Assembly (NCBI GenBank): GCA_016873635.1
Contig: VGWJ01000010.1
Location: 1 to 64,000, forward strand
Direction of reading: 5' to 3'
Length of the DNA stretch: 64,000 nucleotides
Origin: Lentisphaerota bacterium
Lineage (GTDB): Bacteria; Verrucomicrobiota; Kiritimatiellia; UBA8416; VGWJ01
Part shown: piece after piece, positions 37,273 through 46,852 of the stretch
Layout: each line of letters opens with the position of its first letter
How positions within the stretch are numbered: the first letter of the stretch is position 1
Notes under the pieces: model-generated
The model's database searches: none
Told to the model about the DNA's origin: nothing
The model's input: only the letters and a program-made list of their open reading frames with translations
Made by a program: the position numbers and the translations under genes

Positions 37273-37621
37273 GATTTCGCTCCACGGCGAGCACGTGGCT
37301 GAGCTTGTTGACTGGATCAAGAAGAGGTTCGAGGTCACGGTGCTCGCAGAGGAACCGGAGGACGAGTTTGTCTCCATCGAGAGCACGAAGTACTGGAAGG
37401 AGATGGAGAAGAACCGTGTCGGCAACATCCTGGTTGGCGCCCGTCTGAAGGCCGGCCTGACACAGGCCCAACTCGCCGACAAGCTCGGAGTTCGGCAGAA
37501 CATGGTCAGCGACTACGAGCGTGGGCGTCGCACCTATTCCGATGCGATGGCCAAGCGGATCAGCCAGACGCTCCAGGTCAAGGAAGAGCACATCAAGTAC
37601 GGAAGCGAACAAGCGCATTGA
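37241..37621 (+). CDS. XRE-family HTH antitoxin
   Basis: Overlaps toxin; VGNILVGARLKAGLTQAQLADKLGVRQNMVSDYERGRRTYSDAMAKRISQTL. Confidence 0.88.
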   Translation: MLALVKKPHIEISLHGEHVAELVDWIKKRFEVTVLAEEPEDEFVSIESTKYWKEMEKNRVGNILVGARLKAGLTQAQLADKLGVRQNMVSDYERGRRTYSDAMAKRISQTLQVKEEHIKYGSEQAH

Positions 37622-37681
37622 CAGATACGGGTCACACCGCGCGGACGCGGTTTGACCCGATCGTCATGCTCGCCGTTCGGG
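37604..37681 (+). repeat. attC-like imperfect hairpin
   Basis: GCGAACaaGCGCATtGACagatacGGGTCAcACCGCG/CGCGGTtTGACCCgatcGTCATGCtcgccGTTCGGG. Confidence 0.5.
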
Positions 37682-37687
37682 AACACA

Positions 37688-38825
37688 ATGAAGAGATTGA
37701 TCACATGCCTGATGCTGGTCGCTCTCGGAGCGGCATATGCGGGTGAGGATCTGGTGGCCCGATTAGATGTTGCCTGGAACCGGCACGACTACGCTGGCTG
37801 CCGCAAACTCATAAATGAGGCTTTGCAGGAGAACCCAAGCAACCTGACGGCACAAGTCGCGTGCGCTGCGTACCACGGCTGGGTTGAGTTCGATCTTGTG
37901 GCCGCAACCAACGCGATGCCGCGTGCCGTAATGAATTCACCGACTACCGGGAAGACGGCATCCGAGATTGTGGACGTGTGGAAGGCTGCTCTCACCGTTC
38001 CGATGGAGAAGCCCCCTACAGAGGAGCAGAAGGAGTTCGTCCGGCGGGACCTGTGGCCCACGAATTTCCCTGAACGGCAACTCCTGTTGCTGTTGGAGAA
38101 AGAGAAGACGGAACTGCGAACAACCGGCAGAACAATATCGTGCGAACAGTTGCCTCCGGCGAATGATCGCGGAATTGTCCAAAGACGACATCAAGGACTG
38201 CCTCTCGAACTACACCGTCAGATACGTTACCGCCTACCTTGAAGCGAGAGGGCAGATGAAGGGCATTCCCGAGGAATACAGACCTTCCGAAAAGAGTCCC
38301 GCAATCAAGGACACCGGCTGGTGGATGGATGAGGAACTTGACGCCATATACGGGCCCCCTTCAGAGGCGGAGAAGCAGAAGCGACAAGATAGAGACAGCC
38401 AACGCAAGGCGCAGAGAGAAGCGCTCGCACATAGGTTGGTATTCCAAGTGAGGTTCTCCAAGGAGTCCGCGAAGCGATATCGATCCTATGATGTCATTAC
38501 GGATGAAGGCATGGGAGGCGGTCGCATTGCCGAGAAGCAGTTGCATGCGCAGGATAACTACCTCGTCTTCGACGGCGATACGCCGATCTCCGCAAACCAG
38601 CACCGATACGTGACGGTTGAGACCGAGAAGGATGAGACGTTGGTCTTCACGATCACACACCCTGTCACGCCGTCTCCATCTGACTGGAGTGGATGGCAGA
38701 AGGCGGATTACGTCTTGAAGGACGCGATGGACAAATTCGCTCTGTTGCAGGGGGGGAAGCCAAAAAGTGTGGTCCCGAACGTATCAGATGTGCCGGAACT
38801 CCGGTTCAAAGTCGTGAAGGAATAA
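37688..38825 (+). pseudogene. Secreted TPR-like hypothetical protein split by an apparent frameshift near 38160
   Basis: Frame 1 MKRLITCLMLVALGAAYAGEDLVARLDVAWNRHDYAGCRKLINEALQ...CEQLPP, then another frame MIAELSKDDIKDCLSNYTVRYVTAYLEARG...VPELRFKVVKE. Confidence 0.6.
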
Positions 38826-38826
38826 C

Positions 38827-38898
38827 GGCGAACAAAGCGCCGCTACGTTTCACCCGGCGCGGACGCCGGGTGAAACGAGGATCACGCTCGCGTTGGGG
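38827..38898 (+). repeat. attC-like imperfect hairpin
   Basis: GGCGAACaaaGCG...CGTTTCACCCGGCG-CGGA-CGCCGGGTGAAACG...CGCtcgcGTTGGGG. Confidence 0.55.
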
Positions 38899-38957
38899 TG
38901 CGGAGAAGATGAAAGCCCGTCGCCAGAGCGTTGACATGAGGCAGGGCATCCGGTAGC

Positions 38958-39578
38958 GTGCCTGACATTCCTATGGCCATTGCTCGCAATACAGTTAATG
39001 TCAGCAGGTTCAACCCGGACGCGGTACTGCCGTTTGAGTTGAGGCCGCAGGACTTCCAGATGGCCATGCAGGATGTCTACGACTTCTTCTGCGACGTGAA
39101 CGGCCATCTTTCAGCCAAAAGACTTCAGCGATTGGACGACATGCTACGCCCCGCGATCATGTCCGGTGTCCTTTCCGACATGCTCACGGCCAGCCTTGCC
39201 AAACACTCCAGGGTGTTGCGAGAGAACCGCTATTTCAACGGTCATCCCGACCTGATCGTCCAAGGAATCTACGCGGGCAACGCCGTGAAAGCCGGCAAAG
39301 AAGGGGTGGAAATCAAGACCACGCGCAAGACCGGCGGCGCTGTGGATACACACGGGGCCAGGGAACAGTGGATGTGCGTGTTTGTCTGCGACGTGGACAC
39401 CGAGACCGAACCGGCAACCAACAGACGGCCCATGACGTTCACGGAGGTCTATCTCGGTCATGTAACCCCCGATGACTTCCGGCGGAATCCTCGTGGTGAA
39501 CTTGGCACCCGGACAGCCACCCTGCACAAAGACGGCATAGCAAAACTCAGAGAGAGTTGGGTCTACAGACTCGGATGA
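38958..39578 (+). CDS. Putative type II restriction endonuclease
   Basis: HPDLIVQGIYAGNAVKAGKEGVEIKTTRKTGGAVDTHGAREQWMCVFVCDVD (D...E-X-K nuclease-like core), convergent with a DNA methyltransferase. Confidence 0.7.
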   Translation: MPDIPMAIARNTVNVSRFNPDAVLPFELRPQDFQMAMQDVYDFFCDVNGHLSAKRLQRLDDMLRPAIMSGVLSDMLTASLAKHSRVLRENRYFNGHPDLIVQGIYAGNAVKAGKEGVEIKTTRKTGGAVDTHGAREQWMCVFVCDVDTETEPATNRRPMTFTEVYLGHVTPDDFRRNPRGELGTRTATLHKDGIAKLRESWVYRLG

Positions 39579-40729
39579 TCCCCATTGGGGTGGAACCTCG
39601 TCAACTTCGGTATTGCATCGCTGGCCATCTCGAAGTAGTGCTCGTCTTTCTCGATGCCGATACTCTCGTAACCCACCGCTTCGGCGGCCGCCAGCGTCGA
39701 TCCCGCACCGGCGAAGGGGTCTAGAATCAACCCCTTCCCGAGGGGCAGAACGGCGCGAACGATCTGGCGAAGAAACGCTTGCGGTTTTAGGCTCGGATGT
39801 GGGGCCAGGGCGCGCTCTGCGCTGCGAGTCGGAGCGGACGGGATTACATCGCCAAAAGGACGGTCCGCGCACGGTCGCCGAAATCCTCCCGTGCCCCACC
39901 GCCTCAGATTATCCTGAACCCTGCCTTCGATCGGCTTGCGATAGACAAGCCACGGCTCCCACATTGAGCGGGGCATAACGCTCACGTCAGGGAACTCATC
40001 ATGCGCCGCCTTTGGACGGTCTCCGCCCCGCATCGTCATGGTCAACCGTATCACTTCACCGCGACGCTCGAATCCAGCGTCCGCCAGCGCTCCCGACACG
40101 ATGTAGGACAGCAGAGGATTGGACGCCAGCACGACTTGTGCGCCAGGGACCAGTTTCGGCAACAGCAACCGAGCCCAGACGAAGAAGAACGTCCGCAACT
40201 CCTCAAGTTGTTCCGTTGTCAAGGTCGTGAACCTCGGCAACGGCGACCTCACGTGGCCGTCGAAGGACGGCGGAATGCGCCACACGCCACCTTTGCCGTT
40301 GCGCAGTTTCGCCTGTTGCTCAGGCGTGTACTCGTGCAGACCGTATGGCGGATCGGTCACGACCGCATGGATGCTGTCGTCGTCCTGCTGTTCGAGCCAG
40401 TCAAAGCAGTCGGCATGAAAGAGCGTAGACCGACCGAAACGGACGGGTTCCCGCCATTCCTGCGTGTCGAGGAACTCCTTCTGAACGCCGCCGTACGCTC
40501 GCCCTTGGACGGCGTACAAACCGCGACTTTCTCGAACGAAACAATCGGGCGTGTTCAGACGCAAATACGAACGCACAGAGGAAGTCGGGGTCGGTCCGAT
40601 GACCTGGCACACCCGCTCTTCTATCTCCTTGACGGAGAGCGGACGTGAGGTTAGAGACATGACCTGAAGTATTGCATCCCGGACATGGCCGGGGCGGTAT
40701 CTGGTCTGTTCGGTCTTCATGGGCAGCAC
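39563..40729 (-). CDS. DNA methyltransferase (DPPY class)
   Basis: AVVTDPPYGLHEY, HPSLKPQAFLRQIVRAVLPLGKGLILDPFAGAGSTLAAAEAVGYESIGIEKDEHYFEMA; N-terminal winged-helix-like region. Confidence 0.92.
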   Translation of the reverse strand: MLPMKTEQTRYRPGHVRDAILQVMSLTSRPLSVKEIEERVCQVIGPTPTSSVRSYLRLNTPDCFVRESRGLYAVQGRAYGGVQKEFLDTQEWREPVRFGRSTLFHADCFDWLEQQDDDSIHAVVTDPPYGLHEYTPEQQAKLRNGKGGVWRIPPSFDGHVRSPLPRFTTLTTEQLEELRTFFFVWARLLLPKLVPGAQVVLASNPLLSYIVSGALADAGFERRGEVIRLTMTMRGGDRPKAAHDEFPDVSVMPRSMWEPWLVYRKPIEGRVQDNLRRWGTGGFRRPCADRPFGDVIPSAPTRSAERALAPHPSLKPQAFLRQIVRAVLPLGKGLILDPFAGAGSTLAAAEAVGYESIGIEKDEHYFEMASDAIPKLTRFHPNGDHPSL

Positions 40730-40780
40730 AATAAGACGTCTGGACGTCTTCTGTCAAGCGGAAAGAACGGGGAAAAGGAA

Positions 40781-40851
40781 CCCCAACAACGGCGTGGTGC
40801 GCTACCTCGCGCCCGTGGCGGGCGCTCGGAGGCACACGCCGGGCGTTGAAC
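40781..40851. repeat. attC-like imperfect hairpin ending in GTTGAAC
   Basis: CAACaaCGGCGTGgTGCgctaCCTCGCGCCCG-TGG-CGGGCGCtcggAGGcaCACGCCGggCGTTG; terminal GTTGAAC fits GTTRRRY. Confidence 0.6.
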
Positions 40852-40881
40852 GGAACCGCTTCGCGGATGCGGAGATTCGGA

Positions 40882-40909
40882 AAAGGCCCTTCCGGGTTCA
40901 GTGTGGGTA
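40882..40909. repeat. 28-bp direct repeat, right copy
   Basis: aaaggcccttccgggttcagtgtgggta. Confidence 0.9.
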
Positions 40910-41158
40910 GCCCCGACATATTGTGGTGCTCCCGCTGCGATCCTGTCGATTAAGCGAATCGGTTAATGGTATCCGCGTAAGGGGGTGGCCTTAATCAACT
41001 TGCCACGAACTCCCCCGACGTCTAGTCTTCCACTCGACTCTGGGCCTTGCCATGACACACCTCACATCGGTTTATCCGCTACAGACAGAGTGACAAGGGC
41101 GCGACACGTTTGCATGGCATATTTGACGAGAGTTGTAAGTGATTACGCAGCAATGTCT

Positions 41159-41235
41159 ACCCCGGTAGCTCAGCAGGACAGAGCAGCGGTTTCCTAAACC
41201 GCAGGTCGCGCGTTCGAGTCGCGCCCGGGGTACCA
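41159..41235 (+). tRNA. tRNA-Arg(CCU), CCA encoded
   Basis: Acceptor ACCCCGG/CCGGGGT, anticodon stem GCGGT-TTCCTAA-ACCGC, T-arm GCGCG-TTCGAGT-CGCGC, A-CCA. Confidence 0.95.
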
Positions 41236-41237
41236 CT

Positions 41238-42452
41238 CTATTCCGACGCGCATACGCCGATCAGGGCGTTGAGGGAATGACAGACGGCGTCGATGCGGAT
41301 CCAGGGGTTCGCGTTGTTCCACTTCAGCCCGCCCATCGCCCGCCGCGGGTTGGGCAGGTGCGAAGAGTTATCGGCCGTGTAGGCGTGGGACAGCACCCAC
41401 TGCATGCCGTCCGCGATGGCCCGGCGGCAGTCTTCCGCCTCCGGAGCTTCCCGCTGCCGCATGAGGGCCAGCGCCTCAACCAGCACTTCCGCGATCCAGC
41501 CGGTGCCGCTGGTGGAAAACGCGCCGGACCAGCGGCCATGGTTAAGCGCATCGGAAGGGTCGCGCGCCTGGCGGGGCAGCAGGTCGCGCGCGCCGTCGAG
41601 CGCCAGGTCGGAGGCCCACTTCTCGCCGGTCGCGCGCCCGAAGTCCAAGAGCGAAAGCAGGACCCATGAGGAGGAAATCGGGTTCGGAGCGCGGTAGTCG
41701 TCGCCGAGGTGGAATCCGCCGGCGGCGACGGACGACCGCATGTGGCGCGCGATACGGGAGGCCGCGACGCGGTATTTCGGATCGCGCGTAGCGGCGTAAA
41801 CGCGCGAGAGGGCCGACAGCGCCTGGCCGCTGTACAGGAAAGAGCGCTTCGTCGAGCGGCTCCACTCGCCATCCTCAAACTCAAGATGCGGTATCACGCT
41901 GCCGTCGGAGCGGATCATGCCGATAAGCCAGTCGGCGGCGGCCGTGGCCGCCGGCATCAGGCGCGGATCGGCGGCGTCGCCGCCCGCGTCGCGGGCGGCA
42001 AGCGCCAGGAGCGTGAAGATGGCCTTGGACGCCGTGCCCGACACGAAACGCTCCTCCTTTGACTGCGTCGCCAGGTCATACGAATAGTGAAAGGCGCCCC
42101 GGCAGCGGCTCTCGGCGTCGCTCACCTGCATCGCGAGCAGGAACCCGAGCGCGCGCCGGGTCTGCTCCGGGACGCGCGGATCCGGGAACAGATCCTGCGA
42201 TTTGAGCAAGGTCAGGATTGCCGATGCCGTGTAGGTCGTGTGCAGGCGGGATCCGGAATCGTCGGTCAGCGGGTCGTAGCGCTTGGGCACGCCGTGTTTG
42301 TCCGGATCGAAGGAGCGCAGGATGTATTCGCGCCCGGCCAGGACGGCGGCGCGATCGTCCGGCGGCGCGTTCGTCCCGGGCAGGGCGGGGGCCGGCCGGA
42401 GGGAAAGAGCAATAATGCCGGCCAGCGTCAGGCCTCTGTCAATCGGAAGCAC
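41238..42452 (-). CDS. Exported alpha/alpha-toroid-like protein of unknown function
   Basis: Signal-like N-terminus; helical repeats (YTASAILTLLKS, GTASKAIFTLLALA, YSGQALSALSRVYAAT, TGWIAEVLVEALALM). Confidence 0.55.
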   Translation of the reverse strand: MLPIDRGLTLAGIIALSLRPAPALPGTNAPPDDRAAVLAGREYILRSFDPDKHGVPKRYDPLTDDSGSRLHTTYTASAILTLLKSQDLFPDPRVPEQTRRALGFLLAMQVSDAESRCRGAFHYSYDLATQSKEERFVSGTASKAIFTLLALAARDAGGDAADPRLMPAATAAADWLIGMIRSDGSVIPHLEFEDGEWSRSTKRSFLYSGQALSALSRVYAATRDPKYRVAASRIARHMRSSVAAGGFHLGDDYRAPNPISSSWVLLSLLDFGRATGEKWASDLALDGARDLLPRQARDPSDALNHGRWSGAFSTSGTGWIAEVLVEALALMRQREAPEAEDCRRAIADGMQWVLSHAYTADNSSHLPNPRRAMGGLKWNNANPWIRIDAVCHSLNALIGVCASE

Positions 42453-42711
42453 CGCTCACCGTCCTCGACATGAACAATCCGCTGACGGAACACTAGCCTT
42501 GCCGCGATGCGGGGTCAACGCCGATCCATGACTGATTCTCCCGAGGTCACGACATCTTTCGGACGTGGGTATTTCGTCATTCGTCATTTGAATCCGCAAC
42601 GACATATGCAGATAGACGAATCAGCCCTAACGCCGATCCGGGCGGCGCAGCCGGCTCTGGACAGCTTCTCTTCCGTCTGTTATGGTCCGACAATCAAAGG
42701 AAGGAGGACCC

Positions 42712-43299
42712 ATGATTCCGGGAATCGTCATTGCCGTTGTGATCGTCGCAGGGATTCTGCTGGTCGTTGGAATCTACAACCGGCTGGTCACGTTGCGGAA
42801 TCGCTACAAGAACGCGTTCGCGCAGATCGACGTGCAGCTCAAGCGCCGCTATGACCTGATACCCAACCTGGTGGACACGGCCAAGGGCTACATCCGGCAC
42901 GAACGCGAGACGCTCGAAGCCGTGATCCAGGCCCGGAACGTGGCTTCGGACGCGAACCGGAAGGCGGCGGCGAATCCGGCGGACGCTTCCGCCATGCAGG
43001 GCCTGCTGGGCGCCGAGTCGGCCCTTACCGGCGCGCTGGGCAGGCTGCTGGTCACGGTGGAGCGCTATCCGGACCTGAAAGCCAACCAGACCATGGCGCA
43101 GCTCATGGAAGAGCTCACGTCCACCGAGAACAAGATCGCCTTCGCGCGGCAGGCCTACAACGACGCCGTCACGTTCTACAACACCGCCCGCGAGACGTTC
43201 CCGAACGTGCTCATCGCGAATCCCTTCGGATTCCAGCCGGCGGTTCTGTTCGAGGTCAAAGTCGAGGCCGAGCGGGAGGCGCCCAAGGTCAGCTTCTGA
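42712..43299 (+). CDS. LemA family protein
   Basis: Strong RBS; VGIYNRLVTLRNRYKNAFAQIDVQLKRRYDLIPNLVDTAKGYIRHERETLEAV. Confidence 0.95.
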   Translation: MIPGIVIAVVIVAGILLVVGIYNRLVTLRNRYKNAFAQIDVQLKRRYDLIPNLVDTAKGYIRHERETLEAVIQARNVASDANRKAAANPADASAMQGLLGAESALTGALGRLLVTVERYPDLKANQTMAQLMEELTSTENKIAFARQAYNDAVTFYNTARETFPNVLIANPFGFQPAVLFEVKVEAEREAPKVSF

Positions 43300-43307
43300 T
43301 ACCGTCC

Positions 43308-45263
43308 ATGGACTTTTTCGCCCACCAGGACGTCGCGCGGCGGAAGACGACGCTGCTTATCGGCTACTACACGATTGCCGTGGTCCTGATCGTGCTCGGC
43401 GTGTACCTGGCCTTCGCCGCGACGTTTGCGGGCGCGATGGCCAGGCAGACGGGACGCGTCGAGGCCACGCGCTTCTGGAACCCGGACCTGTTCGTGTGGG
43501 TCACCGGAGGCACCCTGATCGTGGTGGCGCTCGGCACGATCTACAAGGTCAGCCAGCTCGCTTCCGGCGGGGCGGCGGTGGCGCGACTGCTGGGCGGCCG
43601 TCCCGTCAACGCCAATGCGTCCGACCCGGACGAGCGCAAGATCCTGAACGTCGTCGAAGAGATGGCCATCGCCTCGGGCGCGCCGGTGCCCGGCGTATAC
43701 ATCCTGGAAGACGAACGCGGAATCAATGCGTTCGCGGCGGGATTCTCGCCCGCCGACGCCGTCGTCGCCGTTACCCGGGGCTGCGTGCAGCGGCTCACGC
43801 GCGACGAACTGCAGGGCGTCGTGGCGCACGAGTTCAGTCACATCTTCAACGGCGACATGCGGCTGAACGTCCGGCTGATGGGCGTGCTGCACGGCATTCT
43901 GGTGATTGCCATGGCGGGCTACTGGATCATGCGCTCGACCATGCACACGCGGCGGTCCGGCTCGCGCGACAAGGGCGGCAGCGCGCCGATTGCGCTGCTC
44001 GGGCTGGCGCTGATGATCATCGGGTACGTCGGCGTTTTCTTCGCCAAGCTGATCAAGAGCGCCGTCTCGCGCCAGCGCGAGTTCCTGGCTGACGCATCGG
44101 CCGTGCAGTTCACGCGCAATCCGCTGGGGATTGCCGGCGCGCTGAAGAAGATCGCGGGGTTTGCCGGCGGTTCGCGCATCCGGTCGCCCAATGCCGAGGA
44201 AGCCAGCCATTTCTTCTTCTGCAACGGCCTGTCGAGTTCGCTGCTCGGGCTCATGGCGACGCATCCGCCGATCGAGGAGCGCATCCGGCGGCTGGATTCG
44301 TCGTTCCAGCCCGGCGGGCAGGCGGCGGCGTCCGCGAGCGCGGGCGGGGGATCGGCGGCGGCCCTGGCGGGGATTGAGGCCGGGCGGGGCCTGGCTGAGC
44401 CGCCGCCCCTGCCGGAAGGCGCGGCGCGGCTTGCGGCCGACCCGGACGAGATTGTCGCGCGCGTCGGGGCCCCGGGGCCGCGGCACCTGGCTTATGCGCG
44501 GCAGGTCCTGGAGCGCATACCGGCGGCGGCGGCGGATGCCGCGCGCGAGCCCTTCGGCGCGCGGGCGATCGTCTACGGGCTGCTGCTGTCGCGCGACGGG
44601 GCGGTGCGCGCGTCGCAGTGGGCGCGATTGGAAGGCGGGGCGGACGCCGCCGTGCTGGCGGAGATGCGCAGGCTCGCGCCGGTCATGGCGGGGATCGAGG
44701 ATGCCCTGCGCCTTCCGCTTCTGGACCTGGCCGTGCCCGCGCTGCGGGATCTGTCGCCGGCGCAGTATCAAGCCTTCATGTCCAACGTGGATCATTTGGT
44801 CCGGGCGGATGAAGAGGTGGATCTGTTCGAGTACGCGCTGCGGCTGGTGTTGCGGCGCCAGCTCGAGCCCGCGTTCGGCGGGGCGAGGCGTCACGTGATC
44901 CAGTACTACGACGTGACTCCGCTGCTGCGGCCGGCGGCGGACCTCCTGACGGCGCTGGCGGCGTGGGGCGCCGACGACGTGACCGGAGCGCGCCGCGCTT
45001 TTGCCGCCGGCGCGTCGCGGCTCGGGGCGCGGCAGGCGCCGGAGATCGGCGATATCGCGGGCGCCGGTTTGGGCAGCGTGGACGCCGCGCTGGGCCGTCT
45101 GGCCGAGGCCGGTCCCGCCGTGAAACGTCGCGTGGTCGCCGCCTGCGCCGCCAGCGTCGGAGCCGACGGGAAGGTCACGGTCGAGGAGGCCGAACTCCTG
45201 CGCGCCGTATCGGACGCCCTCGACTGTCCGCTTCCGCCGTTTACGGCGGACATGGCCGCGTAG
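43308..45263 (+). CDS. M48-family membrane metalloprotease with C-terminal extension
   Basis: [22 protein letters not shown] (HExxH), [20 protein letters not shown]; tellurite-resistance-like C-terminal helical region. Confidence 0.92.
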   Translation: MDFFAHQDVARRKTTLLIGYYTIAVVLIVLGVYLAFAATFAGAMARQTGRVEATRFWNPDLFVWVTGGTLIVVALGTIYKVSQLASGGAAVARLLGGRPVNANASDPDERKILNVVEEMAIASGAPVPGVYILEDERGINAFAAGFSPADAVVAVTRGCVQRLTRDELQGVVAHEFSHIFNGDMRLNVRLMGVLHGILVIAMAGYWIMRSTMHTRRSGSRDKGGSAPIALLGLALMIIGYVGVFFAKLIKSAVSRQREFLADASAVQFTRNPLGIAGALKKIAGFAGGSRIRSPNAEEASHFFFCNGLSSSLLGLMATHPPIEERIRRLDSSFQPGGQAAASASAGGGSAAALAGIEAGRGLAEPPPLPEGAARLAADPDEIVARVGAPGPRHLAYARQVLERIPAAAADAAREPFGARAIVYGLLLSRDGAVRASQWARLEGGADAAVLAEMRRLAPVMAGIEDALRLPLLDLAVPALRDLSPAQYQAFMSNVDHLVRADEEVDLFEYALRLVLRRQLEPAFGGARRHVIQYYDVTPLLRPAADLLTALAAWGADDVTGARRAFAAGASRLGARQAPEIGDIAGAGLGSVDAALGRLAEAGPAVKRRVVAACAASVGADGKVTVEEAELLRAVSDALDCPLPPFTADMAA

Positions 45264-45349
45264 CCGTTCGGGCCTTCCGGGCGACCGCCACCTGCGCTAG
45301 CCGGCTTTGCAGACGGTTTCGGATATCATATAATGCCCGCCTTTCTTCT

Positions 45350-45437
45350 GGAGGGATGGCTGAGCGGACGAAAGCGCCGGTCTTGAAAACCGGAGTGCCT
45401 TCGGGCACCGTGGGTTCGAATCCCACTCCCTCCGCCA
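45350..45437 (+). tRNA. tRNA-Ser(UGA), CCA encoded
   Basis: GGAGGGA/TCCCTCC acceptor, CCGGT-CTTGAAA-ACCGG anticodon arm, long variable arm, T-loop TTCGAAT. Confidence 0.95.
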
Positions 45438-45499
45438 GCCTTCGCTCTGCGCTGCGCTTGAACGGCGAGCGGTAGCCGGTCGGTTATGCAGGGAGGCGA

Positions 45500-45620
45500 G
45501 GTAGGGCGGACCGTCCCGCCGTCGCCCTGCGGGCTATGGGCGCGCCAGCCCGGTCCGCCGCGGCGCGGCCGGCTTGGCGCGCCGGAGCCTCCGGGCGAAG
45601 GCGGCACGCCGCGCCCTACC
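45500..45620. repeat. MITE-like intergenic element with imperfect 21-bp terminal inverted repeats
   Basis: Left ggtagggcggaccgtcccgcc; right reverse-complement ggtagggcgcggcgtgccgcc. Confidence 0.6.
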
Positions 45621-45771
45621 GGCGTGTCTCCACCGCCTGACTGACCCGCTACGGCGAGCGCAGGAAAGTGCTGGAGAAGGGCAGGGGGAAGGGGTAGATT
45701 CTGGGGGTCGTTTGGCTGGAGGTGCCCGCGTGCTTTCCTCTTCAAATGTTCTGCGCCTGCCCGGGATTTTC

Positions 45772-46755
45772 ATGGACTACAGGCGCCGGGCGGAGGTCGT
45801 GCGCTCGATGCCGATCCGCATGTGGATCGAGTCTTCGAGCTTCTGCAACCTCGCCTGCCCGATGTGCCCCAATTCGCGCATGCCGGCCGACCGCAAGGGG
45901 CTCATGGACGTGGACCTCTTCCGGAAGATCGTCGACGAGGCCAGGGACTTCGCAAGCGACGTGAACCTGCACCACCGCGGCGAGCCGTTCATGAACCCGG
46001 CGCTGTTCGACATGATCGCCTATGCCCGCGGCGCAGGGCTCAACGCGCGTTTTCATTCCAACGGCAGCCTGATGAACGAGGAGCGGGCCGGCCGGCTGCT
46101 CGACGCCGGTCCGGACCTCGTGTCGTTCTCGGTGGACGGGTTCGAGAAGGCTTCGTACGAGAGGATCCGCGTTAACGCCCGTTTCGAAACCACGGTGGAG
46201 AATATTGTCCGCCTGGTCGAGATGCGGCGCCGCCGGGGCCTGAAGAAGCCTTACGTGGTCGTGGAGAAGATCCGCTTCCGGAGCCCGGATCCCGCCGAAA
46301 ACCGCGACCGGGTGCGCGCGCTGTGGCGCCGCTTTCTCGATGCGGGCGTCAACGAAGTGATCGAGAAGGAGGAATACACCTGGGCCGAGGAAAGCGCGCC
46401 GGAAGCCGCCCGTCAGCGCCGCTTCGCGGTGTGCACTTTCCCCTGGTACGCCATGGTGATATGCGCGGACGGCACGGTCACGCCCTGCCCGCAGGACTTC
46501 TGGGCCGCGATGAACATGGGCAACCTGAGCCGGCAGTCCATCCGCGAGGTGTGGAACGGAGAGGCCTACCGCCGGCTGCGCCGCGATTTCCGAACCGACA
46601 TCAACCGGCTGGCCCTCTGCCGCAAGTGCGATCGGCTGCACCGCCGCACCGTGGCCGGCGTTCCGTTCCAGTACATGATCACCTTTCTCGTCGACCAGCT
46701 CGTGGGCTACAACCGGATGCGCAAGTGGCTGGGAACGTCCGAACGGAACGTCTGA
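45772..46755 (+). CDS. Radical SAM/SPASM protein
   Basis: SSFCNLACPMCPNSRMP (CX3CX2C), SFSVDGFEKASYERIRVNA, CPQDFWAAMNMGNLSRQSIREVWNGEAYRRLR. Confidence 0.9.
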   Translation: MDYRRRAEVVRSMPIRMWIESSSFCNLACPMCPNSRMPADRKGLMDVDLFRKIVDEARDFASDVNLHHRGEPFMNPALFDMIAYARGAGLNARFHSNGSLMNEERAGRLLDAGPDLVSFSVDGFEKASYERIRVNARFETTVENIVRLVEMRRRRGLKKPYVVVEKIRFRSPDPAENRDRVRALWRRFLDAGVNEVIEKEEYTWAEESAPEAARQRRFAVCTFPWYAMVICADGTVTPCPQDFWAAMNMGNLSRQSIREVWNGEAYRRLRRDFRTDINRLALCRKCDRLHRRTVAGVPFQYMITFLVDQLVGYNRMRKWLGTSERNV

Positions 46756-46852
46756 GGACGGTCTCGCCGCGGCGCGCCGGGCGCGTTGCCCGTTCCGCGC
46801 GCGTTCCGGCGGGCTTCAGGACATCGGCGGCCGTTCCCGGCGGCGCGGCGGA

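Noticed and set aside
35118-41158. Integron integrase or phage integrase driving the accessory block
   Set aside because: No tyrosine- or serine-recombinase-like ORF could be recognised in the interval.
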